Below are positions 12,742-24,491 of a DNA stretch of 64,000 nucleotides, piece after piece. Every line of letters starts with the position of its first letter. The first letter of the stretch is position 1. Location of the stretch: positions 30,135,693 through 30,199,692 of the forward strand of contig CM119264.1 of assembly GCA_051294375.1 (NCBI GenBank). Direction: 5' to 3'. Under the pieces are notes generated by a model. The model saw only the letters and a program-made list of their open reading frames with translations. It did not search any database and was not told where the DNA came from. The position numbers were made by a program, and so were the translations under genes. Source of the stretch: Paraspadella gotoi (taxonomy: Eukaryota; Chaetognatha).

Positions 12742-13648
12742 GTCTTAACTCACGATTTTCACCCCGACTTTTTTTTGAATCTCATTTCTGGCTTACTGCC
12801 TTGTTGTTGTTGTTGTTGCTGTTGTTATTGTTATTGTTGCTTCTTAGTTTCCTTTGCTATTTTGCAAAACCGAAACTGCATCCAGGTTTATTGAATTACT
12901 TTCTCTCACTCTTCGTAGACTGTAGGATACTGTAGTCCCTTGAATATATAATGTAATATTTCGTGTGGGATTCAAAAGTTTAATACAAAGGCAGGAAGAG
13001 AAATAAATAAATGACAGGATGACAAAATAGATGAAGAAAAGAACAATATGGACAAAAGGAAATTCATGGCTGGATGAAGAAATGTCAGGAAGACATGATG
13101 ACATTTTATGGAAGGGAAAACAAATGATAAAATTTTAAAATACCGAAATGACAGACGTCGAAAGGGCAAAATGATAAAAAAGAGAAAATCACAGTGACAA
13201 AATGACAAAATAAAAAAAAAGACATAATTATGGAATGTCAAAACGCAAAACGACGAAATGCCAAATCGCCAAAATGACAAAAAATGAAAAGTGACGACAT
13301 GACAAGTCTAATTACGCGCGAATAACTTAAAAAAATACAATTCTTACTAGATTTTTCGCTTTTAAAAAACGGGGAAAAATAAGAAATTTTCAAGACATTT
13401 TATGTTTTTCCTAAACTTTTTTTACAACTTGAATCTTCTTGAGAGAAAATTCCAGGTCCCGCTGAGAAGCGACGAAAATCGTTGTCGGTTTCCATCGTAA
13501 AAATAAATCTCATTTAGTTGGAAACTTGGCTCGACGGGTTGTTGGGGGGCTGAGTGGTTGTGAGGTGGTGAGGCTGGGTGGTTGGGTGGTTAAATGGTGG
13601 TGGGTTTTGGGTGGGTGATTGCGTGGTCTGGTGGTGGATGATTTTTAG

Positions 13649-14025
13649 TTGCGCCAAGAGTACTCACGGAGCAACTCTATAAGTCACCTTTCGGTCGGTC
13701 GGTCGGTCCGTTGGTATGTCTGTCCGTCGGTATGTCTGTCCATCGTTCTGTCCCACTTACATTAAAAATACATATAGTTTGCCTATAGTTGGTTAGCTCA
13801 TTTGTTAATACAGAAACAAGCCTCAAATCTAAGGGACTGCTAGCGCTGACTTCACTGAAGGCTTCAGGAATTCTTAAAACTATAAGGAATAAAAGACGGA
13901 ATTTTGATGCAGTGCATGTCATAAATACACAGGCAAAGAAAGTTTTTTAGTCATGTCATATCATGTCATATCAAATCATATGATCGAAGGGAAATACACA
14001 TGAAAATAAAATCACTGCGGCGCAA
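13649..14025 (+). mobile_element. MITE-like element with TTGCGCC termini, copy 1
   Basis: Begins TTGCGCCAAGAG and ends CACTGCGGCGCAA, giving short inverted termini. Internal landmarks are GGAGCAACTCTATAAGTCAC, a TCGG/TCCG-rich tract, a TTTGTTAATACAGAAACAAG segment and repeated ATGTCAT near the right end. Conserved flanks (ACACATT, TTACCGTTCTTG) shared with copy 2 show that homology extends past the inverted termini, so the true ends may lie further out. Confidence 0.6.
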
Positions 14026-14136
14026 CACATTGGAATTACCGTTCTTGTTAAAGAGAAAACGAAAGATCTGATGTTATGGAAAATCAGCCCTCGAACGAGG
14101 AGGTAAGCGTAAGAGATCGGGAACGACTGGGCGTCG

Positions 14137-14170
14137 GTGTATTGTATTGTATTGTATTGTATTGTATTTA
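14137..14170 (+). repeat. TGTAT pentanucleotide repeat
   Basis: Six TGTAT units just beyond MITE-like copy 1. Confidence 0.85.
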
Positions 14171-14699
14171 ATTGTTGAGAGCTCATTGCGATGTGCGGGG
14201 CCGCAGTGGCGAGTAGAGTCTCACTGGCTGATCTCGGGCTCTTCTGCGAGACAAGTTTATCCTAAATCTTATAATTAACGTTACAATTTGCCAAGAACAT
14301 TAGCAAAATAATGTTTTACAATATTTTGGTTTCTTTAAAAAATATTAAAAACCTATATATCTTTAAAAGATATTTTGCAGTAAGACTTAAATCGCAATTC
14401 ATTTTAAAATTTTTACTGCTGTTTTTTCTCTCTATATTTTTGACATTTTTTATATATCCCTGGCTCCCAAAAAATATACAGGGCTTTGTGAAGAATGTCT
14501 ACACCCCTGGATCGTAAGGGGGGGGTAGCTAAAGGAGAAAGTTTTCCTCGGTCGCCTCATCTAAAGGCGTTAAGCCGCAAGGATGAGCCGCGCCTCATAT
14601 CGAGAAGCACTCCCCCCCCGCCCCCCTCTGTGCCCGACGTTTGAAATTTAAAACAATTTCTCTCGACAGGAGATAGTTTGTTGATGGTGGGCGGGAAAT

Positions 14700-15215
14700 G
14701 AGTTGGGGTTGAGGGTTGAGGGGTGAGGGAGGAAAGGGGATGAGGAGGAGATTGGGGGGAAGGAAGGAGGAAAGGGAAGATAAGAGGAAGTAAGGGAGGA
14801 GATAAAAGGATGGAGAGAAAAAGGGATGAATTAAAAGGAGGAAAAAAGGAAAGGAGAAATAGATAGGAAATAAAAAAGGAAAAAAAGAAGAAAAAGCGGA
14901 AAGGAGAAAGGAAGGAAAATAAAAAAGAGGAAAAAGAAAAGAAAAGAGAAAAAAAAGGAGGAAAGAAGAAAAGAGAAAAAAAAGGAGGAAAGAAGAAAAC
15001 CGAGAAAACTAGAAATGAGGAAAGTAGGAAGTAGGAAAGAGAAATGTCAAAAAAAAAAGAAAATGAAAAAGAAAGGAAAAAGAAGTAAAAGAAAAGAAAA
15101 GAAAATGAAAAATGATAAAAAAAGAGAAAAAAGCAAAAAGGAGGAAATTTAAAGAAAATGAAAAAGAAAGGAAAAAGGAGGAAAAAGAAAAGAGAAGAAA
15201 AGAGAAGAAACGGAG
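14700..15215. repeat. Purine-rich GGA/GAAAA tract
   Basis: About 500 bases of GGAGGAAAAA-like sequence, polypurine on the plus strand. Confidence 0.85.
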
Positions 15216-15295
15216 GAAAACGATCAGTGGCCGCAAGAGAACGAATGCAAAATTTCCAAGTTGAGGTTTCGTTGACGCTTTTGCATTATGCACAC

Positions 15296-15302
15296 TCTCT
15301 CT

Positions 15303-15345
<43 letters not shown>

Positions 15346-15402
15346 TCTTTCTCATTCTCTTCTTTCATTTATGTACATTTTCTCTCGATCTTTCTTTTCT
15401 TT

Positions 15403-15467
<65 letters not shown>

Positions 15468-15745
15468 TGTTGATCTCGATCGTCGTCTCGCATTGCCATT
15501 CGCGGTTCACTTTCCATGAAAAGAAAAAGAAAAAAGAAAAATAAAAGAAAAAAGGATAAAGAAAAAGAAAAAGAAAAAGAAAAAGAAAAAGAAAAAGAAA
15601 AAAGGATAAAGAAAAAGAAAAAGAAAAAGAAAAAGAAAAAGAAAAAAGGATAAAGAAAAAGAAAAAGAAAAAGAAAAAGAAAAAAGGATAAAGAAAAAGA
15701 AAAAAGAAAAAAGAAAAAGAAAAAGAAAAAGAAAAAAGAAATTTA
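15296..15745. repeat. Two CT tracts followed by GAAAAA higher-order repeat
   Basis: CT at 15296-15345 and 15402-15465; then GAAAAA units from 15515 broken every 50-60 bases by GGATAAAG, giving four higher-order units. Polypyrimidine and polypurine tracts lie side by side. Confidence 0.9.
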
Positions 15746-15749
15746 CAAA

Positions 15750-17939
15750 TTGAAAAATCTTTGGTGCGACGTCAACCGGAACCACCTTTGGCGTCACGTC
15801 ACGAGGCGTCAATTTGCGCCACAAGGCGTCAATCAAAGCGGGCGTGGCTGAATGTTTCGGGGTCACGACGCAAATGACAACCGAAATTCCAAATTCTTAC
15901 AAAACAATTGTCAATCTGCACAATGATTTTATTATTTCGGAACATTGGTTCTTCCTCATCGAACTTAAATTCGCACTAAGTTATTTTGTTCATCAATAGA
16001 ATCAGTCATTCGTTCCACACGCATTGCACCGTCGTCTCAATGAAACTATGCCCGCACACTCATCCGCCCTCGTGTTACTTAGTCACATTGCAACGTCTTC
16101 ACAGTGATTCTATGCCCGCACACTTATCCATCCGCTCGCACAATCATTCTTCGCCGACTTCTAATCTATAGATAAATGTAATTACTTATAAATGTAATTA
16201 CTTATAAATGTAATTACTTATCAGTAATCGTGTTTGAATTCAAATCTTTGGTCCAGCTGATCACAGATCCTGACTTTTCAAGATTTGGACGAAAGCAAAA
16301 GACAAAATCAGTTCAACTCCAGACGATTTTTATCTTTTTAATTCCTTTCTTCTTCTTCTTCTTTTTCTTCTTCCTCCTCCTCCTCATGGTTCCAATTCCT
16401 AATCCTCCAAAATCTCAAGTTTCAGCGGATGCTGTTTCGTCGTCGTCGTCGTCCGTCGTCGTTTGCTCCATCGTTGCTTTGTATCTTTGTCAGTGTCGGT
16501 TTCAGAATATCAATATCGCTAACATTATTGTTGTTGTCGTTTTATCAATATCCTATATTGTCAAGCTTTCTAGTCATCCTCGCCAGAGGTCACTCTCCGG
16601 ATCCCATTAGCTGCCCCCTCCTTATAATTCTTTCTCTCGTGTCGCCTTTAGAAAAAAAAACTGGGGCCCGCCCCTTTAGGCAAAAAAATATTCCCCTCTG
16701 AACAGAGAGAGAGGAAAGTAAACAGCGTCATCCATGCTATAGTGAAAATACAGTTTTATTAGTAAATTTAAAATATTGTAAACAATGTGCATTTTTTTAA
16801 TGTTTAAAGTTGGGATATTTTTTTAAATGACAATTTAACTAATTACTTTAATTGAAAACCGAATAGAGAATATAAAAAAAAAACGATTTTCCGAAACATA
16901 TTTTGCTTGATTGAAATTTCTAAATTAAATTTGTCATCATCATCAGCATCATCCAATAAAGGAAGCTAACTTTCAATTATAATTTCAAATTTATAATCAG
17001 TTCAACAAGTAGCACTTCCTATTATAAACTTCACAAAAAATTCTCCCTAACCTCTCATGCATTTACGCCATTGGCATTAATAATGTAAAATTTTACCCTA
17101 GGCTAAGTAAAACTTCCCATTATCAGTAGCATCTTTGTTTAATTTATAATGTACACCTCAGCTCTAAAAAAATCCTTTTTCCAAGTATTTTAAACAATAA
17201 TTACAATTATAATTCACAATATAAATACGTCAATCACCCATAGACTCAATTATAAACCTCAAGCAAATACACCTTCTCTTTCCACCTCCACCAATTCCAC
17301 ACGATCCAACCACATCTATCAGTGACCACAAGACCACAAAACTCCCCACAAAATCCTTTCACGTCACGCGCTTCTCTCCACGAAAAAGCTTTTTTCAGTC
17401 GATGTCAAGACTAATTCTCTCTGTTTCGTTGGTTCAGAGAAAGAAGGAAGTTTTGGGTTTTTATATCTTGGTTTTAATTTAATATATAAATATAGATAAA
17501 TAAGAGTCCAGAGTCATGGCAGATTGTATAATAAAAATTTACTCTTTATAACAATATTGATAAGACTAGGATTCTTATGGTCGAAAGACAATTACCATAA
17601 ATCAATTGCATCAAAATAATTATAAGAAATTTATAAAAAAAAGTACTAGAATGCTAAAGTTCAATAACATTAAACGACTTTTTTGGTTTCAATTAAGAAA
17701 TTATTTGTTTGTTTGTTTACAACAACGAAATTATTTTGAAGAAGATGACTTTTTTTTCAAAAATGGTCATTGGATTTTATTAGCTCAGCTTGACCAGACT
17801 TTGTCTCTCTTCACCCATCTCCTAAATTTCTTTTCTTCCCTTTTTCCTTTTTTCAATTCCTCTCTCCCTCTCCTCCCCTCTTCCCTCTCCCTCTCACCCC
17901 CCATAAAATCTGTTCAGCCCACGATTACTCTCTTCTTCT
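15750..17939. other. AT-rich DNA, no gene seen
   Basis: Contains a duplicated CACACTCATCC/CACACTTATCC segment at 16045-16140, three AAATGTAATTACTTAT units at 16172-16222, a TTC/TCC run (16348-16385) and a GTC run (16437-16460). Otherwise featureless. Confidence 0.5.
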
Positions 17940-17986
17940 CTCATCTCTTCTTCTCTCTCTCTCTCTCTCTCCTCCTCTCTTCTCCT

Positions 17987-18020
<34 letters not shown>

Positions 18021-18025
18021 ACACA
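17940..18025. repeat. CT/CTC microsatellite
   Basis: Interrupted CT tract ending in a CACACA run, 155 bases upstream of the possible exon at 18180. Confidence 0.9.
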
Positions 18026-18179
18026 CACATTTTATCGACGTTTTCTTTATCGATTTTTTTTTTCGCACACCAATCAACTTTTTTTTCATTTTTTACGATC
18101 GTAGAGTGAAGAACGTAAGACTGCAATAGGAAAGTGATCCAGGCGGTTAGAAGATTTTCTTGACAATGTTCTTTCACAG

Positions 18180-18259
18180 GGTCAGGGACGAATCTCAATC
18201 TCGTTGTTTACAGGGGTTTTTGTGGCAGAACATCACAAGCACATTGCCCAATTGGCAAG
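18180..18259 (+). CDS. Possible 80-base internal exon
   Basis: The segment is bounded by TGTTCTTTCACAG and a perfect donor AAG/GTGAGTAAG. All three forward frames are open; one reads GQGRISISLFTGVFVAEHHK and another ends FLWQNITSTLPNWQ. Because all frames are open the frame cannot be chosen, and no flanking exon is seen. It sits alone between a CT-rich tract and AT-rich DNA. Short exons of this kind also arise by chance. Confidence 0.25.
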
Positions 18260-18959
18260 GTGAGTAAGAGTACAAAGAACCGGTCGATGAATCTAAATAA
18301 TTTTACTTCAAATTGGCCACTATCAGGATACCTGCAGATATCTGGTGTGGGCTTTTATCGGTAAAAAACGCCCGTTTCTCTCTTCACTTTACCAATTATT
18401 TTTTTTCCCCGCCACGTGATACCTAATATAATTAAATTTAATTAATTAATTAATAATACCTCCGTTATATTCCGTTCAAGACAAGTATCCTCATAATATC
18501 AGTCTGTTCTCTTCATATCATCATCTCCTCTCACTCTACTTAAATCCTCTTCTACTGAGTCACAACTCACCCCGCCTTTTCCACGCTGACTTTCTACCCA
18601 CTTCCTGGCCTCTCTCCAAATTTTTCTCCGCCTACACCCACAATCCCGCCATTATTACTCTTCTCCTCCTTTCCTCCCCCACTCCTCCCCCTTTATCACC
18701 TTCCTCTTCCTCTCCACACTCACGCTCCGTCCATCCTCAACTCCTATGTCTCTCCTTCCCAATCCTCTCCTTCTCGCTCTCTTCTTCATCCTTCCTCCGC
18801 ACCCCCCCCACGCCGCCTAAACCCCATAACACCACCTAAACCCTTAACCCCGAACCGATGTCTGGCCAGCAGCATTTCAGTTATTCAGCGAACCTCTAGG
18901 ACCACAGCGAAATCGTTGAACGATATAACATTTCTAATATTTCCTTCGTCGAGAGATCT

Positions 18960-19325
18960 TCGTCTAGCGGTGTGAAGGGAGGACGAATAGATCGGGGGAT
19001 AGAAAGGGAGACAGATATCGGGGTTTAGAATGGACGGTTCGACAAGACATGGGGGTAGGCGGGACAAGAATGAAGCGGGTACGCATTGAGCATGAGGGAC
19101 ATAAAATCGAGGGTCAAGAAGGAGGATAGACATGAGGGGGCAGAATGTGGGGGGACAAATGGATGTGGGACTAGAAGGGGGCATTAGAAAATGGACAGAA
19201 TGGCGGAATAGAAGACAGACGACCGACCACAGAAGTAACTGATGCCGGGGCATGGGAAAGAGGGACAGAAATGGGGGATGAGGAAGGGCAAAAGATAGAG
19301 ACAGACGGGAAAAAAAGGCAAAACA
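18960..19325 (+). repeat. Degenerate GGGACAAGAATGGGG-type minisatellite
   Basis: Loose 25-35-base periodicity of GGGACA and ATGGGGG motifs. The minus strand is open for 152 codons, but its Pro/Leu/Ser composition follows the repeat. Confidence 0.5.
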
Positions 19326-20100
19326 TAATGTTAAAGATACCATCTAATTGTTACACTTGAATCAAATATCACCTCTGCTAAGATGCAAATGAGCGCAATT
19401 AAAAAAGAACAAGATCACAAACTAAGGTTTGAAAACATTGATTTAAGAATAAACAAAAGACACCGTCTTATATTCTATTGACATATTAGAATATACAATT
19501 AAATTATCGTTGATTGTTATGCGAGCCAGAAATTTATGATTGGAAGTCAAACTAAATATAAGAAAGAAAGAAAGAAAAACGATAAATGTGACTAAGAGAG
19601 GTTAAAGATTTAAGAAAAAAGCTGATAAAGGAAAAAGAGGAAAAAAAGACAATTGAGGTCATTTTATTAATGGAGTGGAGAAACTTTCGTTAACAGGGAT
19701 TTGGGGTTCGTTCTTTCTAATGTCTTTCTTCATATCTTTTCTTTCTCTTTACTTTCTCTTCTCTTCTTCTCTTTCTATTCTTTTCTTTTCTTATCCTTCT
19801 TTCTTGTTTCCTTGTCTGTTCTTCGTTAATCCGGTGTTCCTTCTTACGCGATATAATATATCTTATAGAACTCCTTCTTTCTCTTACTCTTCTACTCACT
19901 CCTCTCTTCATTTCCTCTCTCATACTCTCTCTTCATCCTCTCTCTCTCCTCTCCTCTACTACTCATCATCTTCCCCTACCGAACATGATCGCTAATGCGT
20001 TGCATCTTCCTTCAAATTGCTAATAGCTAGCCGCTCAACCCCTCGACGCACAAAACAAAACAACCCGACAAAAACCTGGTCCCTCTCCTTCTCTCCCGCC

Positions 20101-20212
<112 letters not shown>

Positions 20213-20744
20213 TTTCCGCCATATTTTTTCCTCCAATCAAAATACCGTGTAAGATTTTTAAGGAAAACATATTTTTGCTTTTTTTTTATCAAAAAAAATA
20301 TCTATCGGAGACATTATCCTCATCAGTCTTTTTTAACATGCATAATACATTAAAAAGCGTAATGTATTATCATACGATTGTATTGAATATGTAAGTCGTA
20401 CCGCAACAACCAAAATGTTAATCAGCTATTTTAATAAGAGTGCAAAGATGAATTTCCTGCAGGAATTTGTTTTTTAAAAACTTAAATAATAATTTATTAT
20501 TTGACTTTGTTTTCTAAAATGATCAATTTTTAAAATTTAAATAAAAATTTCTTTTTACTTTTATGACTGCACTACCAGAAAAAATAAGCATTTTTCTCTA
20601 TCTGACGCAGAACCCAAATAATAACAAAGCATCGTTCATAAACAATTACTAACATAACATTTATTAGTTTAATTAAGAAGGAAGGACATAACTGGTAACA
20701 AAATCTGACTTCGATGACATTGAAGAGAAAGAAATTGCGACTGT

Positions 20745-21075
20745 GGAAACAAAAGATTCGAGAAAAAAAAGACTCAGCCGATAGGGAAAAACAAGTCTCA
20801 GCCGATAGAGAAAAACAAAAAACAAAAACAATCTGGAAAAAACAAAAGACTCAGTTGATAGAGAAAAACAAAAGTCTCAGCTGATAGGTAAAATTAAAAG
20901 ACTCAGCCAATCAGGAAAAAACAAAAGTCTTAGCCGATAGAGAAAAATAAAAGACTCAGCCAATCGGAAAAAACAAAAGAATCAGTTGATAGGAAAAAAC
21001 AAAAGTCTCAGCCGATAGAGAAAAACAAAAGACTCAGTTGATAGGAAGAAACAAAAGATTCAGCGAATCGGGGAG
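20745..21075 (+). repeat. 26-base minisatellite
   Basis: About twelve units of AAAACAAAAGACTCAGCCGA plus TAGAGA with variants (AGTCTCAGCC, AATCGG). Units are contiguous. Confidence 0.85.
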
Positions 21076-21834
21076 AAAAAAAATAAACTCTCGTTTGGCT
21101 GAACAATAATTACAAGTGACAACAGAAGTAAACAGAGAGAGCAAAGATCATGTGACGAGAAAATGAGGCCAAAAGAAAGAAAGAAAAAAAGAAAAAAAAT
21201 GATTATTAATTGGTAGAACAAGTTACGATCTACATTGAGGCGAAACATGCTGAAGCTGGAGCTAAAAATGATTCCCTGATTTAAATTACAAAAAAAAAAC
21301 CCAAAAAAACCAGCAATGACAGATTTTAAATTAAAAAAAAAAATTTTTTGATAGAATCTTGGTTATGGAAAATACGTTGGAAGAGACAAAAAATGGACGG
21401 TGTATTTAATACTAGTCGCCTCGCATTATTTTTTTTCCTTTGGCTAAAGTGTAAACAATTTTTTTCTTTTTCCTTTTCCTCTTCCTTCTCTTACTCTTCC
21501 TCTCCATTTGAGCTCTGAAAATGTGTAAATTTAGACGACAAATTCTTTATATATCTGTAGGCGGCTGTATCTGTTGTTTATTTAAAGAAGTCGCGCGACA
21601 AAAAGTTCTTCCCACGCTTGAAAGGGAATTCTTGATTAAAGCAAACAGGTGAGTTAATTGCAATCTTGCGCCGCTGAGACTTTGGCGTGAACATCAATGA
21701 GAGAAGTTCCAAACGATGACTCGAGAGAGTTTGGCAATGGCATAAAGGTCAAATTGGGAGAAGGAAAAGTGGGCGGTCGGTCGGTCGTCGGTGGTCGGTC
21801 TGTTGAGTTTTTGTTTTCGTTTTTAATTGTAACT

Positions 21835-22080
21835 ACTATTTCTTTTCCTTTTCTTTTTCTTTTCTTTCTTACTTTTCTTTTCTTTCTTTTTTTTTATTTT
21901 TGTTTTCTTTTCTTCTTTCTTTCTTTTTTTTTTCCCTTTTTTCTTTTCTTTTCTTTTTCTTTTCTTTTGCTTTTCTTTTCTTTCTTTCTTTTCTTTTTCT
22001 TTTTCTTTTTTTTTTTATTTTCCTTTTCTTATTTCATTTCTTTTCTTTTTCTTTTCTTTTTTTCTTTTCCTTTTCTTTTC

Positions 22081-22111
<31 letters not shown>

Positions 22112-22335
22112 CTTTTCTTTTCTTTTCTTTTCTTCTTTTTTTTTTTTAAATTTTTCTTTTCTTTTCATTTCTTTTCTTTTGCTTTTCTTTTCTTTTATTT
22201 TTCTTTTCTTTTATTTTCTTTTCTTTTTCTTTTCCTTTCTTTTCTTTCTTTTTCTTTTCTTTTGTCCTTTTCTTTCTTTTCTTTTTTTCTTTTTTTTTCC
22301 TCCTTTTTTTTTCTTTTCTTTTCTTTTTATAATTT
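21835..22335. repeat. TTTTC-rich tract
   Basis: About 500 bases of irregular TTTTC/TTTC. The 150- and 148-codon Phe/Leu-rich frames across it are artefacts. Confidence 0.9.
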
Positions 22336-22770
22336 CTTTGCATTGAAACTCGACGAGCTTTACATTGGAAACTCGACGAACTTTGCATTGAAACCTCGAC
22401 GAGCTTTGCATTGAACTCGACGAACTTTTGCATTGAAACTCGACAAACTTTGCATTGGGAAACCGACAAGCTTTGCATTGAAACTCGACAAACTTTGGCA
22501 TTGAAACTCAACGAGCTTTGCATTGAAACTCGACGAGCTTTGCATTGAAACCGACGAGCTTGCATTGAAACTCGTTGAACTTTGCATTGAAAACTTGAAC
22601 AAACTTTGCATTTGAAACTCGACGAGCTTTTGCATTGAACTAACTTCACGAGCTTTGCATGAAAACTCGTTGGAACTTTGCATTGAAACTCGAGCGAACT
22701 TCTTGCATTGAAACTCGACGAGCTTTGCATTGAAGACTCGACGAACTTTTGCATTGAAACTCATTCCACC
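22335..22770 (+). repeat. 22-base minisatellite, copy 1
   Basis: About twenty units of GAGCTTTGCATTGAAACTCG plus AC, with frequent one-base indels. It is preceded by a TTTTC-rich tract and followed by a segment (22770-23600) that recurs after the gap. Confidence 0.85.
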
Positions 22771-22957
22771 CGATTCGTTTTGCTTATGACTTCCGCTTTT
22801 TTTCTCAATTCGAAAGCGATATAACACAAATATCCACAAAAACTCCAAAAAAAAGTGGCCTCTCTGTCTCGCTCTCGCTCTTAATATTTTTTCTTCCTTT
22901 CTTTCTTTCTTTTTTTCTTTCTTTCTTCTCTTTTTCTTCGTCCTTTCTTTTATCTTT

Positions 22958-22989
<32 letters not shown>

Positions 22990-23606
22990 TTCTTTCCTTA
23001 TTCCTCTCTCTCTCTCCCTCTCTCGTCTCTGATCCATCCTCGACTCTCTCTCTCTCCTCTCTGCTCTCTGTCTCTTTTTCACACTCTCTCTCTTCTTTCT
23101 CCTCTCCTCTCCCTCGACGCTCAAACACCCTTTTCCTTATATCGTCAACAGTCGGTGTTCGTCCTCACTCCTCCTCCTCCTCCTCCTCACTCCTCCGCAC
23201 GTGCTTTCCCGTCGTCCTGCTATCTCTCTCTCATCTCTCATCTCTATCTCTATAAAATCCATCCTATCGCTCTTCTCTCTGTCTCGCTTTCTCTTAGTCT
23301 TCTCCGGTTTTCATCATTCTTCTTAAACTGAGGAGGTAATTTTTTTCGTTTGCGGTTGGATTCGTCGTCGAAATAAAATATATTATATAACATAATAATA
23401 ATATATTATTTATTTTTAATATCACGGTGGCATGCCAAGTAATCATGAATCCTTTCAAGTATTTTTTTTTTTAAATATACAGTATTTTTTTTAAATAATC
23501 AATATTAAAAAAGTTTTAAAAATTATTTTACATTGAATGCAGGGAAATTTTATCGTTAAAAAAGAAAAAACTTTTTTTTCCATTTTTTTATTTAAAAAAA
23601 AATCAT
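22770..23606 (+). repeat. Direct duplicate A, left of the gap
   Basis: Matches 23765-24491 in order: the TCATTCCACCCGATT segment, AACTCCAAAAAAAAGTGGC, CT-rich DNA, CTCCTCCTCCGCACGTGCTTTCC, GGTTTTCATCATTCTTCT, ATGCCAAGTAATCAT and ATTTTATCGTTAAAAAAG, ending AAATCAT at the gap. Copies differ mainly by indels. Best read as two overlapping contig ends that were not merged. Confidence 0.75.
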
Positions 23607-23631
23607 NNNNNNNNNNNNNNNNNNNNNNNNN

Positions 23632-23765
23632 GCTTTGCATTGAAACTCGACGAGCTTTGCATTGAAACTCGTTGAACTTTGCATTGAAACTCGACGAACT
23701 TTGCATTGAAACTCGACGAGCTTTGCATTGAAACTCGACGAACTTTGCATTGAAACTCATTCCAC
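23632..23765 (+). repeat. 22-base minisatellite, copy 2
   Basis: Six cleaner units of the same repeat directly after the 25-base gap, followed by the same CACCCGATTTCGTTTCGCTT flank as copy 1. Confidence 0.85.
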
Positions 23766-24491
23766 CCGATTTCGTTTCGCTTATGACTTCCGCTTTTCTC
23801 AATTCGAAGCGATAAACGCAAATATCCAAAAACTCCAAAAAAAAGTGGCTTCTCTGTNNNNNNNNNNNNNNNNNNNNNNNNNNNNNNNNNNNNNNNNNNN
23901 NNNNNNNNNNNNNNNNNNNNNNNNNNNNNNNNNNNNNNNNNNNNNNNNNNNNNNNNNNNNNNNNNNNNNNNNNNNNNNNNNNNNNNNNNNNNNNNNNNNN
24001 NNNNNNNNNNNNNNNNNNNNNNNNNNNNNNNNNNNNNNNNNNNNNNNNNTCTCTCTCCTTCTTTCTCTCTCTCCCTCGACGCTCAACACCCTTTTCCTTC
24101 ATATCGTCACAGTCGTCGTTCGTCCTCCTCCTCCTCCTCCTCCTCCGCACGTGCTTTCCCTCGCTCCTCTATCTCTCTCTCTCACTCTATCTCTCTCTCG
24201 CTCTCTCTCTGTCTCGCTCTCTCTAGTCTTCTCCGGTTTTCCATCATTCTTCTCCTGAGGAGGATAATTTTTCGTTTGCGTTGGATTCGTCGAAATAAAT
24301 ATATATCTACAATTTAATATACATTTATTTTTTAATTCACGGCATGCCAGTAATCATATCTTTCTAGTACATATTTTTTTTCCAGTATTTTTTAAATAAT
24401 CATATAAAAAAAGTTTCTAAATTTTACATGACGCAGGGAAAATTTATCGTTTAAAAAAGAAAAACTTTTTTAAATTTTTTTAAAAAATCAT
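23765..24491 (+). repeat. Direct duplicate B, right of the gap
   Basis: Second copy of the 22770-23606 sequence, interrupted by a 192-base gap; it continues into sequence not present in copy A. Confidence 0.75.

Larger units (their letters stand above)
9600..14690. other. Intergenic DNA between listed repeats
   Basis: Includes a GTC run (9823-9860), a segment at 10100-10195 related to the 41-base minisatellite flank (CAGGTCCCTGCAAGCTTTC, inverted), loosely repeated AAAATGACA motifs at 13120-13310, GGTGG-rich DNA at 13540-13640 and a G-run/C-run stretch at 14515-14630. No gene is supported. Confidence 0.5.

Noticed and set aside
18885-19343. 152-codon minus-strand frame
   Set aside because: Pro/Leu/Ser/Phe bias follows the degenerate GGGACA/GGGG repeat on the plus strand.
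22146-23124. Long minus-strand frames (202 and 254 codons) with repeated SMQSSSSFNAK-like blocks
   Set aside because: They arise from the 22-base minisatellite and TTTTC tract; frame changes follow indels in the repeat.
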